In this document: one piece after another, positions 17,805-25,451 of the stretch | Layout of the letters: the number at the start of each line of letters is the position of its first letter | How positions within the stretch are numbered: position 1 is the stretch's first letter | Translations under genes and position numbers: made by a program | Assembly (NCBI GenBank): GCA_900545515.1 | Contig: UQZA01000021.1 | Location: 1-41,320, forward strand | Origin: an uncultured Eubacteriales bacterium | GTDB lineage: Bacteria; Bacillota; Clostridia; Oscillospirales; Oscillospiraceae | Length of the DNA: 41,320 bases | Reading direction: 5' to 3' | Notes under the pieces: generated by a model | What the model was told of the DNA's origin: nothing | Databases searched by the model: none | The model's input: only the letters and a program-made list of their open reading frames with translations

Positions 17805-18314
17805 TCAGAAAAACAACCGGGCGGTGAGGGAAGCCATGCAGAAGCCGGTGAGATCTGCCAAAAGCGCTGCAGGGACGGCATATCGGGTCCGGCGCACACC
17901 GGCGGCGCCAAAGTAGACGCTGATGGTGTAAAAGGTTGTCTCCGTACTGCCCAGCATGATGGCCGCAGTTCGCCCGATGGGACTGTCCGGGCCATACTGG
18001 GCCATTAAGTCTGCCCCTACCGCCAGAGCGGCGCTGCCGCTGATGGGCCGCACCAGAACCAGTGCCGCAGTCTCCGGCGGAATTCCCAGAAACGAGAAGA
18101 CCGGGGAGAGGAAGCTGGCCGCTGCCTCCATAGCCCCGGACGCCCGGAGCATGTGAACCGCCGTCAGAAGCGCGATCAGCGCCGGCACAATGGAGACCAG
18201 GAGCTTCAACCCTCCGGCTGCACCGGTCAGCAGCTCTTCATAGACATTTTCCCGGCGCCCCAGAGCAAACAGCGCCACACCTGCCAGAAGCAGGGGAATG
18301 ATGTAATCAGTCAT
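17805..18314 (-). CDS. spmB: Spore maturation protein B
   Basis: A 169-residue membrane protein of the nucleoside-recognition/Gate domain family, with four to five hydrophobic segments. Motifs: VSIVPALIALLTAVHMLRASG, LVLVRPISGSAAL, and GSTETTFYTISVYFGAAG, all characteristic of SpmB. In Bacillus subtilis SpmA and SpmB are needed for normal spore core dehydration and heat resistance; the exact molecular role (transport or proton/ion passage) is not settled. The start overlaps the end of spmA by 8 bases, so the pair is translationally coupled. Confidence 0.93.
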   Translation of the reverse strand: MTDYIIPLLLAGVALFALGRRENVYEELLTGAAGGLKLLVSIVPALIALLTAVHMLRASGAMEAAASFLSPVFSFLGIPPETAALVLVRPISGSAALAVGADLMAQYGPDSPIGRTAAIMLGSTETTFYTISVYFGAAGVRRTRYAVPAALLADLTGFCMASLTARLFF

Positions 18315-18891
18315 CGTGGATCACCCTCTGAAAGAGAAAGGCCGCCAGAAGCCCCACACAGACCGAACACAGAGACGTAACCCAAACTGCAGGCAAAATG
18401 TCAAACGGGGCGGCACAGCCCAGTCCAGCCCGCACAGCCGCCACATTGGCAGGGATCAGTTGAATGGATGCCGTATTCATCACAATGAGCCGGCACATTT
18501 CATGACTGGCCTCGCCGGGCTTTGCATACCGGCCCATACGCTGGGTAGCGGCTACCCCCATGGGAGTGGCCGCATTTCCCAATCCCAGTAGGTTGGCACA
18601 GACATTGGCAGAGACCAGCTCCCCTACCTTGGGGTCCTTTCGGGAGCTGGGAAATAAGCGGCAAATCACCGGTCCCAGGAAACGGGCCAAAATCCGGTTC
18701 AGCCCCGCGCACTCCATGACTCGTCCCACGCCGGACCAAAGGCATACCGCCCCCGCCATGGACAGGGTGAGGGTAACACCTGCCTGAGCCCCCTCCAAAA
18801 CAGCTTGGGACAGGACGCCGCCAGCGCCACTCCAAAAGGAAAACAACACTGCTGTCAGGACCATTCCAGTCCAGATATAGGCCATCACCAT
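18307..18891 (-). CDS. spmA: Spore maturation protein A
   Basis: A 194-residue membrane protein paired with SpmB. Hydrophobic segments alternate with the family motifs LSMAGAVCLWSGVGRVMECAG, SANVCANLLGLGNAATPMG and the MNTASIQLIPANVAAVRAG stretch. ATG 18891 is preferred: GGAGG lies 7 bases upstream, and the family begins with this MVMAYIW-type helix; ATG 18885 is a second option. The pair marks the organism as a spore former. A promoter resembling mother-cell sigma-E sites is found just upstream. Confidence 0.93.
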   Translation of the reverse strand: MVMAYIWTGMVLTAVLFSFWSGAGGVLSQAVLEGAQAGVTLTLSMAGAVCLWSGVGRVMECAGLNRILARFLGPVICRLFPSSRKDPKVGELVSANVCANLLGLGNAATPMGVAATQRMGRYAKPGEASHEMCRLIVMNTASIQLIPANVAAVRAGLGCAAPFDILPAVWVTSLCSVCVGLLAAFLFQRVIHDD

Positions 18892-18912
18892 GACAAGCCC
18901 TCCTTTCAGAGG

Positions 18913-18942
18913 ACTGTATGAAATACAGAAGCCATTTATACG
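18913..18942 (-). promoter_or_regulatory. Candidate sigma-E-like promoter of spmAB
   Basis: On the minus strand CGTATAAA (18935-18942), a 14-base spacer and CATACAGT (18913-18920), near the sigma-E form (-10 CATACAMT). It would start transcripts ~14 bases before the start codon. The -10 lies in a small dyad CTGTAT-GAA-ATACAG (18915-18929). Confidence 0.4.
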
Positions 18943-18974
18943 ATATTTTTTTCGTGTTTTACCAAATGAAATAT

Positions 18975-19003
18975 TTGACAGATGTTGTCGAATCATTTAT
19001 AAT
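18975..19003 (+). promoter_or_regulatory. Consensus sigma-A promoter of the AbrB-type gene
   Basis: Perfect TTGACA (18975-18980), 17-base spacer, perfect TATAAT (18998-19003); start predicted near 19010. Confidence 0.85.
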
Positions 19004-19025
19004 AGGGAACAGAGACAGGGCACGG

Positions 19026-19041
19026 CTTCTATTAATAGAAG
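19026..19041 (+). promoter_or_regulatory. Perfect 16-bp palindrome in the AbrB-type leader
   Basis: CTTCTATTAATAGAAG is fully self-complementary and sits at about +16 to +31 from the predicted start point, where a bound repressor would block the very strong promoter. A candidate autoregulatory operator. Confidence 0.55.
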
Positions 19042-19081
19042 ATTACCGAATCACATTAGAATGGAAAAGGGGAGACTTTAC

Positions 19082-19327
19082 ATGAAATCGGTGGGTATTA
19101 TTCGCAAAGTAGATGACCTGGGGCGCATCGTCCTGCCAGCGGAGCTGCGCCGGACGCTGGACATTGCCGAGCAGGACGCAATGGAAATTTACGTAGACGG
19201 CGCTTCCGTGGTGCTGCGGAAATATGAAGAGACTTGCATTTTTTGCGGCTCGTCTCAGGACATTTTGTCCTACCGGGAAAAAAATGTCTGTCTTCGCTGT
19301 CTTCACTCCCTGCAGTCGTTGGGCTAA
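19082..19327 (+). CDS. AbrB/SpoVT-family transition-state regulator with zinc-ribbon tail
   Basis: An 81-residue DNA-binding protein. Residues 1-47 form the swapped-hairpin AbrB domain: SVGIIRKVDDLGRIVLPAEL, RRTLDI, then MEIYVDG. The tail carries two CxxC pairs (CIFCGS and CLRCLHS) separated by ~20 residues, as in the AbrB/Abh group of Bacillus and clostridia whose C-terminal part aids multimerisation or binds zinc. AbrB-type proteins repress stationary-phase and sporulation genes during growth. ATG 19082 follows AGGGGAGA. The perfect sigma-A promoter and a palindromic leader suggest strong, autoregulated expression. After it, 19328-19570 contains no gene I can support. Confidence 0.92.
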   Translation: MKSVGIIRKVDDLGRIVLPAELRRTLDIAEQDAMEIYVDGASVVLRKYEETCIFCGSSQDILSYREKNVCLRCLHSLQSLG

Positions 19328-19570
19328 TTCCAACACAACGGAAGTTCTATCAGGCATTCAACATATAGCCATTTTGTTTTTTCCAACAACCCAATTTTGA
19401 ACCGCTTCCCAGGCTTCCTGCGGCCTTTTTCGTTTGGATATTTTCTGCGTAACTTTGCAATTGTTTCTGCAGCAAAATCAAAAGCCCACGCAGATTGCCA
19501 TGGGCATTCTGGTAAGCTCCTGATTGGGCCCTGTACCAGGTCGGTTGGAGGGACCAGTCATATCCACTCC

Positions 19571-20107
19571 TCAGAAGTCCTTTCCCGGGAGCACCATCTC
19601 CCGGATAAAACGGAATGTGGCCGTTTCCCCCTGATCCCGGAGCATAGTGAGGAGCATGGTCAATTGGCGTTCGGTCTGCTGGTGCATCAAGGGACCTTCC
19701 TGGGACATCAAAAAGTACTCCAAGGGGGAGCCATCCGTGTACTGCTTTCCCCGGTAGACTTTGCTGGCGGCAATGCGATCCATCACCATCTCCGCCAGAT
19801 ACCGTCTGGGCATTGGAACCGGCTCGTATCGACGGGTGGCAGGATTCAGATCTGTCCAGTACTCGTAGTGATGCCGGTTCCGGCCCTTGTGATGCAGCCA
19901 GGCGGCAGAATAACCCTTTTTCTCCCGCTCTGCGGCATTGGGACTGCGGATTCCCTGGTAATATTTGGCTCCGGTCCAAAACTCCGTCGGGGAGTACTTG
20001 GAAAGGTCATGGGTCAGCCCCTGACGGATGAGTCCGATCCGGAAACAGTTTACCATCACCAAAAGCCGGTGGCGGGTAATGGTTTTAAAATGCTGCCATG
20101 GTTTCAT
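19571..20107 (-). CDS. DUF5662 family protein
   Basis: A 178-residue soluble protein with the conserved family features: a HFKTITRHRLLVM start, GLTHDLSKYSPTEF, AAWLHHKGRNRHHYEYW, then MPRRYLAEMVMDRIAA. The His/Asp pairs (HDLSKY, HHKGRNRHH) resemble HD-type metal ligand sets, so a phosphohydrolase-like role is possible but unproven; DUF5662 has no assigned function. Start ATG 20107 follows GAAGGAA. It lies 23 bases after the LysR gene and may be cotranscribed with it. Confidence 0.85.
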   Translation of the reverse strand: MKPWQHFKTITRHRLLVMVNCFRIGLIRQGLTHDLSKYSPTEFWTGAKYYQGIRSPNAAEREKKGYSAAWLHHKGRNRHHYEYWTDLNPATRRYEPVPMPRRYLAEMVMDRIAASKVYRGKQYTDGSPLEYFLMSQEGPLMHQQTERQLTMLLTMLRDQGETATFRFIREMVLPGKDF

Positions 20108-20130
20108 TACAAATTCCTTCTTCGTGAGAG

Positions 20131-21018
20131 CTAAGCCAGCTGCACAGTCTGCTGGGAGAGGCGGATCAAGTCGGCCATTTGAGAGGTCACCGGATGACCA
20201 GCCAAATAGCAAATGTAAAAATACCGGTTCATCGGCATACCCTGGATGGTGCAGGAGCAAATCAGCTGCTCGGAAGTATACCGCTGGACACATAGCCGGG
20301 AGAGCACACCCAAGCCCAGTCCACGCATCACCATTTCAATGATTGCTGTGCTGCTGGTGGACTCTCCCACAACGTGAATGGGAATTTTCGCAGTGCGCAT
20401 ATAGTTCTCAAATATGTTGCGGGTTCCGCTTCCTTGCTCCCGCAGGATGAAGTCCTGATTGCGCAGCTCCTCTGCCCGCACTTGCTTTTGGCCATACAGG
20501 GGGTGTCCTTTGGCGCAAATTAACTCCAGAGCGTCCTGTGCAAAGGGGAGCTTGACTATCTTGTCGCTACGTATGACACCTTCTATAAAGGCAATGTCTA
20601 TTTCCCCCTGCAGCAGACGGCTTTCCAGAGCCTGGGTGTTCTCTACATACAGATGCTGGCAAATATCCGGCTGGCTTTTTTTCAGGGCGGAAGCAATCCC
20701 AGACAAAAGTGTATTACCGATGGTAATGGTGGCGCCGATGCGAAGCTCCCGGGCAGACGGTATGTTTTTCATTCCATGATCCAGCAGGGTATAGCTGTCT
20801 GCCACCTGTTGAGCGTATTCCCAGAGAAGGGCGCCCTTCGCTGTCAGCTTCAAATATCGTGGGGAACGCTCAAAAAGCACCGCTCCAAACTCCCGTTCCA
20901 GCTCTAAAATCGTTTGACTGACCGTCGGCTGGGAAACGTACAGTTTTCTGGCTGCCTCGCTCATTTGGAGCGTTTCGGCAACGGCAAGGAAGATATGTAG
21001 CTGCTTCAACGTGGCCAC
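20131..21018 (-). CDS. LysR-family transcriptional regulator
   Basis: A 295-residue LysR protein: N-terminal winged HTH (residues ~3-62, LHIFLAVAETLQMSEAARKL and SQPTVSQTILELE) and a periplasmic-binding-like effector domain that begins LRIGATITIGNTLL. The effector domain style resembles the CysL/CysR group. It reads divergently from the sulfur operon at 21245 and the intergenic space holds a perfect LysR-type dyad, so it probably controls that operon in response to a sulfur compound (inference). Start is GTG 21018 with GAAGGAG upstream. Confidence 0.92.
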   Translation of the reverse strand: MATLKQLHIFLAVAETLQMSEAARKLYVSQPTVSQTILELEREFGAVLFERSPRYLKLTAKGALLWEYAQQVADSYTLLDHGMKNIPSARELRIGATITIGNTLLSGIASALKKSQPDICQHLYVENTQALESRLLQGEIDIAFIEGVIRSDKIVKLPFAQDALELICAKGHPLYGQKQVRAEELRNQDFILREQGSGTRNIFENYMRTAKIPIHVVGESTSSTAIIEMVMRGLGLGVLSRLCVQRYTSEQLICSCTIQGMPMNRYFYICYLAGHPVTSQMADLIRLSQQTVQLA

Positions 21019-21042
21019 TGGTCGTCACTCCTTCGTCAGATG

Positions 21043-21061
21043 CTATTGGAAAAACCAATAG
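21043..21061. promoter_or_regulatory. LysR-type operator dyad
   Basis: Perfect inverted repeat CTATTGG-AAAAA-CCAATAG. Contains a T-N11-A core (ATTGG...CCAAT). Its centre is 65 bases before the start point predicted for the 21245 operon, the position usual for the recognition site of LysR regulators. Confidence 0.75.
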
Positions 21062-21081
21062 TAGAATTCAAATTTTCCTAT

Positions 21082-21110
21082 TTTACAACCACAGCAGGGA
21101 ATGGTAAAAT
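21082..21110 (+). promoter_or_regulatory. Promoter of the sulfur/redox operon
   Basis: TTTACA (21082-21087), 17-base spacer ending TGG, TAAAAT (21105-21110). Start near 21117 gives a leader of ~130 bases. Confidence 0.65.
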
Positions 21111-21194
21111 GGCGTTATATATCCACTACAGTGAAGTGGCTATGGCAGCGCTTTCCCGGCAGGTCTGGAAACTGGGTGCCCCCGTGTCGTAGCC

Positions 21195-21222
21195 ATTATA
21201 TCACATAGCACAGCAATGTCAA
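21195..21222 (-). promoter_or_regulatory. Promoter of the LysR gene, facing the operon promoter
   Basis: On the minus strand perfect TTGACA (complement of 21217-21222), 16-base spacer ending TGA, perfect TATAAT (complement of 21195-21200). Start near 21188 gives a ~170-base leader that runs through the opposing promoter at 21082-21110. Confidence 0.7.
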
Positions 21223-21244
21223 ATTCACACGGGAGGAGCGTATT

Positions 21245-22873
21245 ATGAAAATTGTTATATTGGGCGGTGTTGCAGCCGGAACAAAGATTGCCGCCAAGCT
21301 GATGCGGGAGGATCGGAACAACGAAGTCCTGATTTTAAACAAAGGGGCTGACATCTCCTATGCCGGCTGCGGCCTTCCTTACTATGTGGGGCATGTGATT
21401 GAGGAAAAGGAGTCCCTGATTGTCAACACACCCCAGAAATATGAGGCCTTGACCGGAGCTCGGGTTTTAACCCGGATGGAAGCCGTGGAAGTGGACCGTG
21501 ATGCCAAGCAAGTGACCGCCGTTCACCTGGACACCCGGGAAAAGACGGTATATTCCTATGACAAGCTGGTCATTGCGACAGGAGCCAGTCCAGTCCGTCC
21601 GCCGATTGAGGGCGTGGATTTGGAAAATGTGTTCTTCATGCGCACCCCAGAGGACGCCATTGCCCTGCGGAATCTGATCTCCGATGGCGGAATCAAACGG
21701 GCTGTGGTTGTGGGCGCCGGCTATATTGGCCTGGAGATTGCAGAAAACCTGGCAAAAGATGGAGTGAAACCCTTTGTGCTGGACATGGCGCCTCATGTTC
21801 TGCCTGGCTTTGACGGGGAGTTTGCCACTTACATAGAAGGAAAGCTGGCGGATGCCGGCATCCCGGTGGTCACCGGCGTTCGTGTGACCGGCCTGGAGGG
21901 GGAAGGCGGCAAAGTCAAAAAAGTTCTGACTGACCGGAAAGCCTATAAGGCAGACCTGGTGGTCCTCAGCGCCGGTATCCGGCCCAATACCGCCTTCCTG
22001 GATGGCACGGGCCTGGAAATGGTAAAAGGAACCCTGCTGACCAATGAGGCGGGTCAGACCAACGATCCCGACATTTACGCCGCCGGAGACTGCGCCATGG
22101 TCCACAGCGCCATCACGGGAAAACCAGCCTGGTCTCCTATGGGCTCCACAGCCAATATCAACGGCCGGATCATTGCCCAGAACATTATGGGTAAAGAACT
22201 GCGGTATCGCGGCTCCCTGGGCACAGCCGTCTGTCAGTTGCCCGGCCTGAACGTAGGCCGGACCGGCCTCACGGAAGCTCAGGCAAAGGCAGAGGGCTTT
22301 GACCCCATCAGCGTGGTGACCATTGTAGATGACAAGGCCCACTACATGCCCGGTGCGGCAACCTTCACCATGAAGCTGATCGCAGACCGTTCCACCCAGC
22401 GGCTTCTGGGCGTGCAGGTGGCCGGTCCCGGCGCTGTGGACAAGATCGTGGACATCACAGTTACGGCCATTCAGTGCGGAGCCACCCTGGACCAGCTGGA
22501 CGGGGCGGACTTTGCCTATGCGCCACCCTTCTCCACCGCCATTCATCCCTTCGCCCACACCTTAAACGTTTTGAAGAACAAGCTCAGCGGGGCCTTTGAG
22601 ACCTTTACCCCAGCGGAGTTTGCCCAAGGCCTGGCAAAGGACTACCGCATTGTAGACGCTTCCCTGAAGCCTACCATCGAGGGGGCGCCCTATGTGGATC
22701 TGACCTCGGTGACGGGGCCGCTGAAGGACTTTGGACCGGAGGAGAAGCTTCTCCTGATCTGCAACAAAGGCAAGCGGGCATATCTACTGCAAAACCGGCT
22801 GAAGGCCTTTGGCTACCAACATGTCAAGGTTCTGGAGGGTGGCAACCTTTTCACCGACATCTCCCTGGACTAA
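21245..22873 (+). CDS. CoA-disulfide-reductase-like flavoprotein with C-terminal rhodanese domain
   Basis: A 542-residue member of the pyridine nucleotide-disulfide reductase superfamily (CoADR/Npsr group). FAD site GGVAAGTKIA (7-16), single redox-active Cys42 in ISYAGCGLPYYVG, ATGASPVRPP, NAD(P) site VVGAGYIGLEIAENL and the second FAD motif DIYAAGDCA. The last ~90 residues form a rhodanese-like domain with Cys506 in the CNKGKRA loop. Such fused proteins reduce CoA disulfide, persulfides or polysulfides with NAD(P)H. It starts ATG 21245 after GGGAGGAG and is followed after 51 bases by a siroheme reductase-like gene, so the pair likely carries electrons to or from sulfane sulfur or sulfite. 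Confidence 0.93.
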   Translation: MKIVILGGVAAGTKIAAKLMREDRNNEVLILNKGADISYAGCGLPYYVGHVIEEKESLIVNTPQKYEALTGARVLTRMEAVEVDRDAKQVTAVHLDTREKTVYSYDKLVIATGASPVRPPIEGVDLENVFFMRTPEDAIALRNLISDGGIKRAVVVGAGYIGLEIAENLAKDGVKPFVLDMAPHVLPGFDGEFATYIEGKLADAGIPVVTGVRVTGLEGEGGKVKKVLTDRKAYKADLVVLSAGIRPNTAFLDGTGLEMVKGTLLTNEAGQTNDPDIYAAGDCAMVHSAITGKPAWSPMGSTANINGRIIAQNIMGKELRYRGSLGTAVCQLPGLNVGRTGLTEAQAKAEGFDPISVVTIVDDKAHYMPGAATFTMKLIADRSTQRLLGVQVAGPGAVDKIVDITVTAIQCGATLDQLDGADFAYAPPFSTAIHPFAHTLNVLKNKLSGAFETFTPAEFAQGLAKDYRIVDASLKPTIEGAPYVDLTSVTGPLKDFGPEEKLLLICNKGKRAYLLQNRLKAFGYQHVKVLEGGNLFTDISLD

Positions 22874-22924
22874 TCCCAAACTCAAAACCAGAAATCAGGA
22901 CAGAAAGAAAAGGAGAAAATATTT

Positions 22925-23875
22925 ATGGCTTGTACCATCAGCGCTGCAGAAATCAAGCGGGTCAAAGCTCTGGGCTTCCTGAACAACAAAGGCACCGATT
23001 TGTTCAACGCCCGGGTGATTACAGTCAACGGCAAGATCACTGCGCAGCAAACCGCCGTCCTGGCTCAGGCCGCTGAGAAATTTGGCAGCGGCGAAGTAGA
23101 GTTCACCACCCGTCTCACCGTGGAAATCCGGGGCGTTCACTTTGACGACATTCCCGCCTTCCAGGAATTCATCGCTCCGGCTGGCCTCATTACTGGCGGC
23201 ACTGGCTCCCTGGTCCGTCCGGTGGTCTCCTGCAAGGGAACCACCTGCCAGTACGGCCTGTATGACACCTTCGCTCTGAGTGAAAAAATCCACCAGCAGT
23301 TTTATTTGGGCTACCACTCGGTTAAGCTGCCTCACAAATTCAAAATCGCCTGCGGCGGCTGCCCCAACAACTGTGTTAAGCCCACTCTGAACGATTTGGG
23401 CATCATTGGGCAGCTGGTTCCCAATGTAGATCCGGACTCCTGCAACGGCTGTAAAAAGTGCCAAATCGTAAACACTTGCCCCATGCAGGCTGCCAAACTG
23501 GAAGACGGTGAGCTAACCATCAACCAGGAGCTGTGCAACAACTGTGGCCGGTGCATCGGTCGCTGCCCCTTTGACGTGATTGAGGACGGCGTTCCCGGCT
23601 ATAAGATTTACATTGGCGGCCGTTGGGGCAAAAAAATCGCCCACGGCCAGCCCCTCAACCGGATTTTCACCGATGAAGAGGAGCTGCTGCGCACGGTGGA
23701 GAAGACGATTCTCTTCTTCCGCGAGCAGGGCAAAACCGGCGAGCGGCTCGCAGACACCATCCACCGCCTGGGCTTTGACTATGTGGAAAAGGAGATCCTG
23801 TCGGATGAAATTCTGGGACGGAAGCAGGAGATTCTGGATGCTCAGCTGCACCTGACCGGCGGCGCAACTTGCTAA
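22925..23875 (+). CDS. Siroheme/[4Fe-4S] sulfite-reductase-like protein with ferredoxin domain
   Basis: A 316-residue single-subunit protein of the nitrite/sulfite reductase group found in anaerobes (Dsr-like proteins, related to anaerobic sulfite reductase subunit C). N-terminal ferredoxin-like half domain; siroheme-cluster cysteines Cys103 and Cys108 (CKGTTC) and Cys146 and Cys150 (CGGCPNNC); inserted ferredoxin domain with two clusters, Cys173/176/179/185 and Cys204/207/210/214; then a C-terminal GGRWGKKIAHG loop typical of the fold. The first cysteine pair is spaced C-x4-C rather than the C-x5-C of assimilatory enzymes. Ribosome site AAAGGAGA; terminator follows. It probably reduces sulfite or a related oxyanion, with the flavoprotein or ferredoxin as donor (inference). 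Confidence 0.88.
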   Translation: MACTISAAEIKRVKALGFLNNKGTDLFNARVITVNGKITAQQTAVLAQAAEKFGSGEVEFTTRLTVEIRGVHFDDIPAFQEFIAPAGLITGGTGSLVRPVVSCKGTTCQYGLYDTFALSEKIHQQFYLGYHSVKLPHKFKIACGGCPNNCVKPTLNDLGIIGQLVPNVDPDSCNGCKKCQIVNTCPMQAAKLEDGELTINQELCNNCGRCIGRCPFDVIEDGVPGYKIYIGGRWGKKIAHGQPLNRIFTDEEELLRTVEKTILFFREQGKTGERLADTIHRLGFDYVEKEILSDEILGRKQEILDAQLHLTGGATC

Positions 23876-23976
23876 CAGAAGGAGCTGCAGCATAAAGGGA
23901 GAAATTCACGGTCTCTGCCGCCAAATATGGCCCAATTGCTTATGAATATTTCGCAAATACAGACGCTTTCCTTTCG

Positions 23977-24006
23977 CTGGACCTCAGAAATGAGGTCCAG
24001 TTTTTT
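23977..24006 (+). terminator. Terminator of the sulfur/redox operon
   Basis: Perfect 10-bp stem CTGGACCTCA/TGAGGTCCAG around a GAAA loop (23977-24000), followed directly by six T. Confidence 0.95.
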
Positions 24007-24084
24007 GCGTTGTGCTTCTCCAAGGGCGCCGGTTCTGAATCCGGCAACAGGCGCATAGGCTGAAATGGAAAGGGGAGCGATTAC

Positions 24085-24528
24085 ATGAGCAGAAAAAAGT
24101 GGGAAATGCCAAAGGGGAGTGGCCGTTCTGCCTCCGGTTTTGGAAAACCTTTGGCCATTGGCATCGGCATCAGCATTGCCCTGACCCTGGGGTTGTCTGC
24201 ATTCTTTGCAACGCTGATGGACAGGCAGATGCTGGGGCAAGAAATGACCGGTGCACTGGCAATCGGAATTTTGGCAGTCTCTGTTGCGGCCGGCGCATGG
24301 AGCGCAGCAAAGCTAGCCGGCAGCAAGCCTATGGTGATTTGCTTGCTTGTGGGTGGGGGCGATCTGCTGATGCTGTTTGCTGCAACCGCCTTTTTCTTCG
24401 GAGGCAAGTACCAGGGGATTCCCGTGACAGCCGCCTTGGTTTTGGGGACTTGCGCTGTGGCGGGCATTGCTGGCGCTGGCGTAGGGAAGAGGCACAAGCG
24501 GATTCCCAAGAAATACCGGATCGGTTAA
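24085..24528 (+). CDS. Four-helix membrane protein, TIGR04086/YrzE-like
   Basis: A 147-residue protein with a basic N-terminus (SRKKWEMPKG), four hydrophobic helices (roughly 23-43, 54-76, 84-105, 112-131) and a basic C-terminal tail (GKRHKRIPKKYR). Size and topology fit the TIGR04086 family of Firmicutes membrane proteins, function unknown. Family assignment is by appearance only. ATG 24085 follows AAGGGGAG. It stands alone between the sulfur operon terminator and two inverted repeats. Confidence 0.7.
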   Translation: MSRKKWEMPKGSGRSASGFGKPLAIGIGISIALTLGLSAFFATLMDRQMLGQEMTGALAIGILAVSVAAGAWSAAKLAGSKPMVICLLVGGGDLLMLFAATAFFFGGKYQGIPVTAALVLGTCAVAGIAGAGVGKRHKRIPKKYRIG

Positions 24529-24549
24529 TTTGTACAAAACCAGGAGAAT

Positions 24550-24566
24550 GGTAATTTCAAATTACC
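24550..24566. repeat. 17-bp near-perfect palindrome
   Basis: GGTAATTT-C-AAATTACC, 8-bp arms with one central base, 22 bases after the stop of the membrane protein gene. May be a protein-binding site. Confidence 0.5.
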
Positions 24567-24567
24567 T

Positions 24568-24609
24568 CAAATATAGATTTTGCAGGACTCCTTGCAAAAT
24601 CTATATTTG
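24568..24609. repeat. Perfect 17-bp inverted repeat (AT-rich hairpin)
   Basis: Arms CAAATATAGATTTTGCA (24568-24584) and its complement (24593-24609), 8-base loop GGACTCCT. There is no T-run, so it is not a standard terminator. The gap 24529-24892 holds this, the neighbouring palindrome and the promoter at 24758, but no gene that I see. Confidence 0.7.
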
Positions 24610-24757
24610 GGAGACCGTCTGGCTTCATGCCGCTATATCTGGTTGTTTTTGCATACGGATCGTATCCAAATTCGCAAGCGCTTCAAAAGTTGACATAACG
24701 CGATTTACATAAAAAATGTACATAATTTACAAAAACTGTATTTTTGGTGAATAGCCC

Positions 24758-24786
24758 TTGAATTTTTCCGGAATTTGGAGTATAGT
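24758..24786 (+). promoter_or_regulatory. Promoter for the membrane protein-xerD operon
   Basis: TTGAAT (24758-24763), 17-base spacer, TATAGT (24781-24786), ~105 bases before the start codon at 24893. Confidence 0.6.
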
Positions 24787-24892
24787 AAAAAAGCAAAATG
24801 ATGTAAATTCGCATTTGATGCGGCGTTCTGTGCGAGTTATGTCGGCTAGCTCCTCCGGAATCTGGGCGTGAATGAAAATGGAGGGCCGATGG

Positions 24893-25435
24893 ATGCACAG
24901 ATTTTTTGATCATAATGTTCGCGTAACCTCTATGCAAGACTGGATGGTAGCGCTGCTGATTAGTTTCGCCGTTGGGTCCTGTGTAGGATGTCTGATCTGC
25001 ACGAAGATGCCGGCTCCAGGCCTGTACGAGATTTGCAGCGGCATCTTGCAAGGGCGTAGCGGTGTCAGCTCCCAAATTTTGTGCTGTCTGCTGCCACTTA
25101 CCCTGGCTGGCGTATTGGCGTATTTCAGCCGGTGTACTGGGTACCTGCTGATTCCCAGTGTGTTGTGTGGTTTTTTGTTTTCTTTTTCTGTCTGCGCCTT
25201 TGTGTCCGCGCTCCACACAGCGGGATGGGTTTTTTCCGCCCTGCTCCTTGCAGGCCGGGCCTTGTGCCTTGTTTTCCTGTTTTGGTTTTTGCTGCGGCGC
25301 ACACAAATGGGGCAGGCTGGCCTGTCCCGGGATTTGGCACTTGCCTGCTGCTTCAGTGTATTGTGTATCCTTGCTTTGAACTGGCTGTTATCGCCTGTGG
25401 TGGCGGAGTTGAGCCAGTCATTTATATCAACATAA
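24893..25435 (+). CDS. Polytopic membrane protein, possibly SpoIIM-like by position
   Basis: A 180-residue hydrophobic protein with about five membrane segments (MVALLISFAVGSCVGCL, QILCCLLPLTLAGVLAYF, LIPSVLCGFLFSFSVCAF, WVFSALLLAGRALCLVFLF and the C-terminal LACCFSVLCILALNWLL). I do not recognise a clear family motif. In several spore formers spoIIM lies immediately upstream of xerD, and size and topology agree, so a divergent SpoIIM role is possible but weakly supported. ATG 24893 is preferred (GGAGGG 7 bases upstream) over ATG 24872 and 24878. It ends 16 bases before xerD. Confidence 0.65.
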   Translation: MHRFFDHNVRVTSMQDWMVALLISFAVGSCVGCLICTKMPAPGLYEICSGILQGRSGVSSQILCCLLPLTLAGVLAYFSRCTGYLLIPSVLCGFLFSFSVCAFVSALHTAGWVFSALLLAGRALCLVFLFWFLLRRTQMGQAGLSRDLALACCFSVLCILALNWLLSPVVAELSQSFIST

Positions 25436-25451
25436 AAAGGAACGCTGTCTT

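Noticed and set aside
19350..19570. Minus-strand frame with coding-like helices after the DUF5662 gene
   Set aside because: No start codon with a ribosome site in that frame; a 27-codon frame with a possible site in another frame looks unrelated. Could be decayed coding DNA, but not supportable.
21117..21240. Known riboswitch in the sulfur operon leader (for example SAM)
   Set aside because: None of the conserved core sequences I know are present; kept only as an unexplained structured leader.
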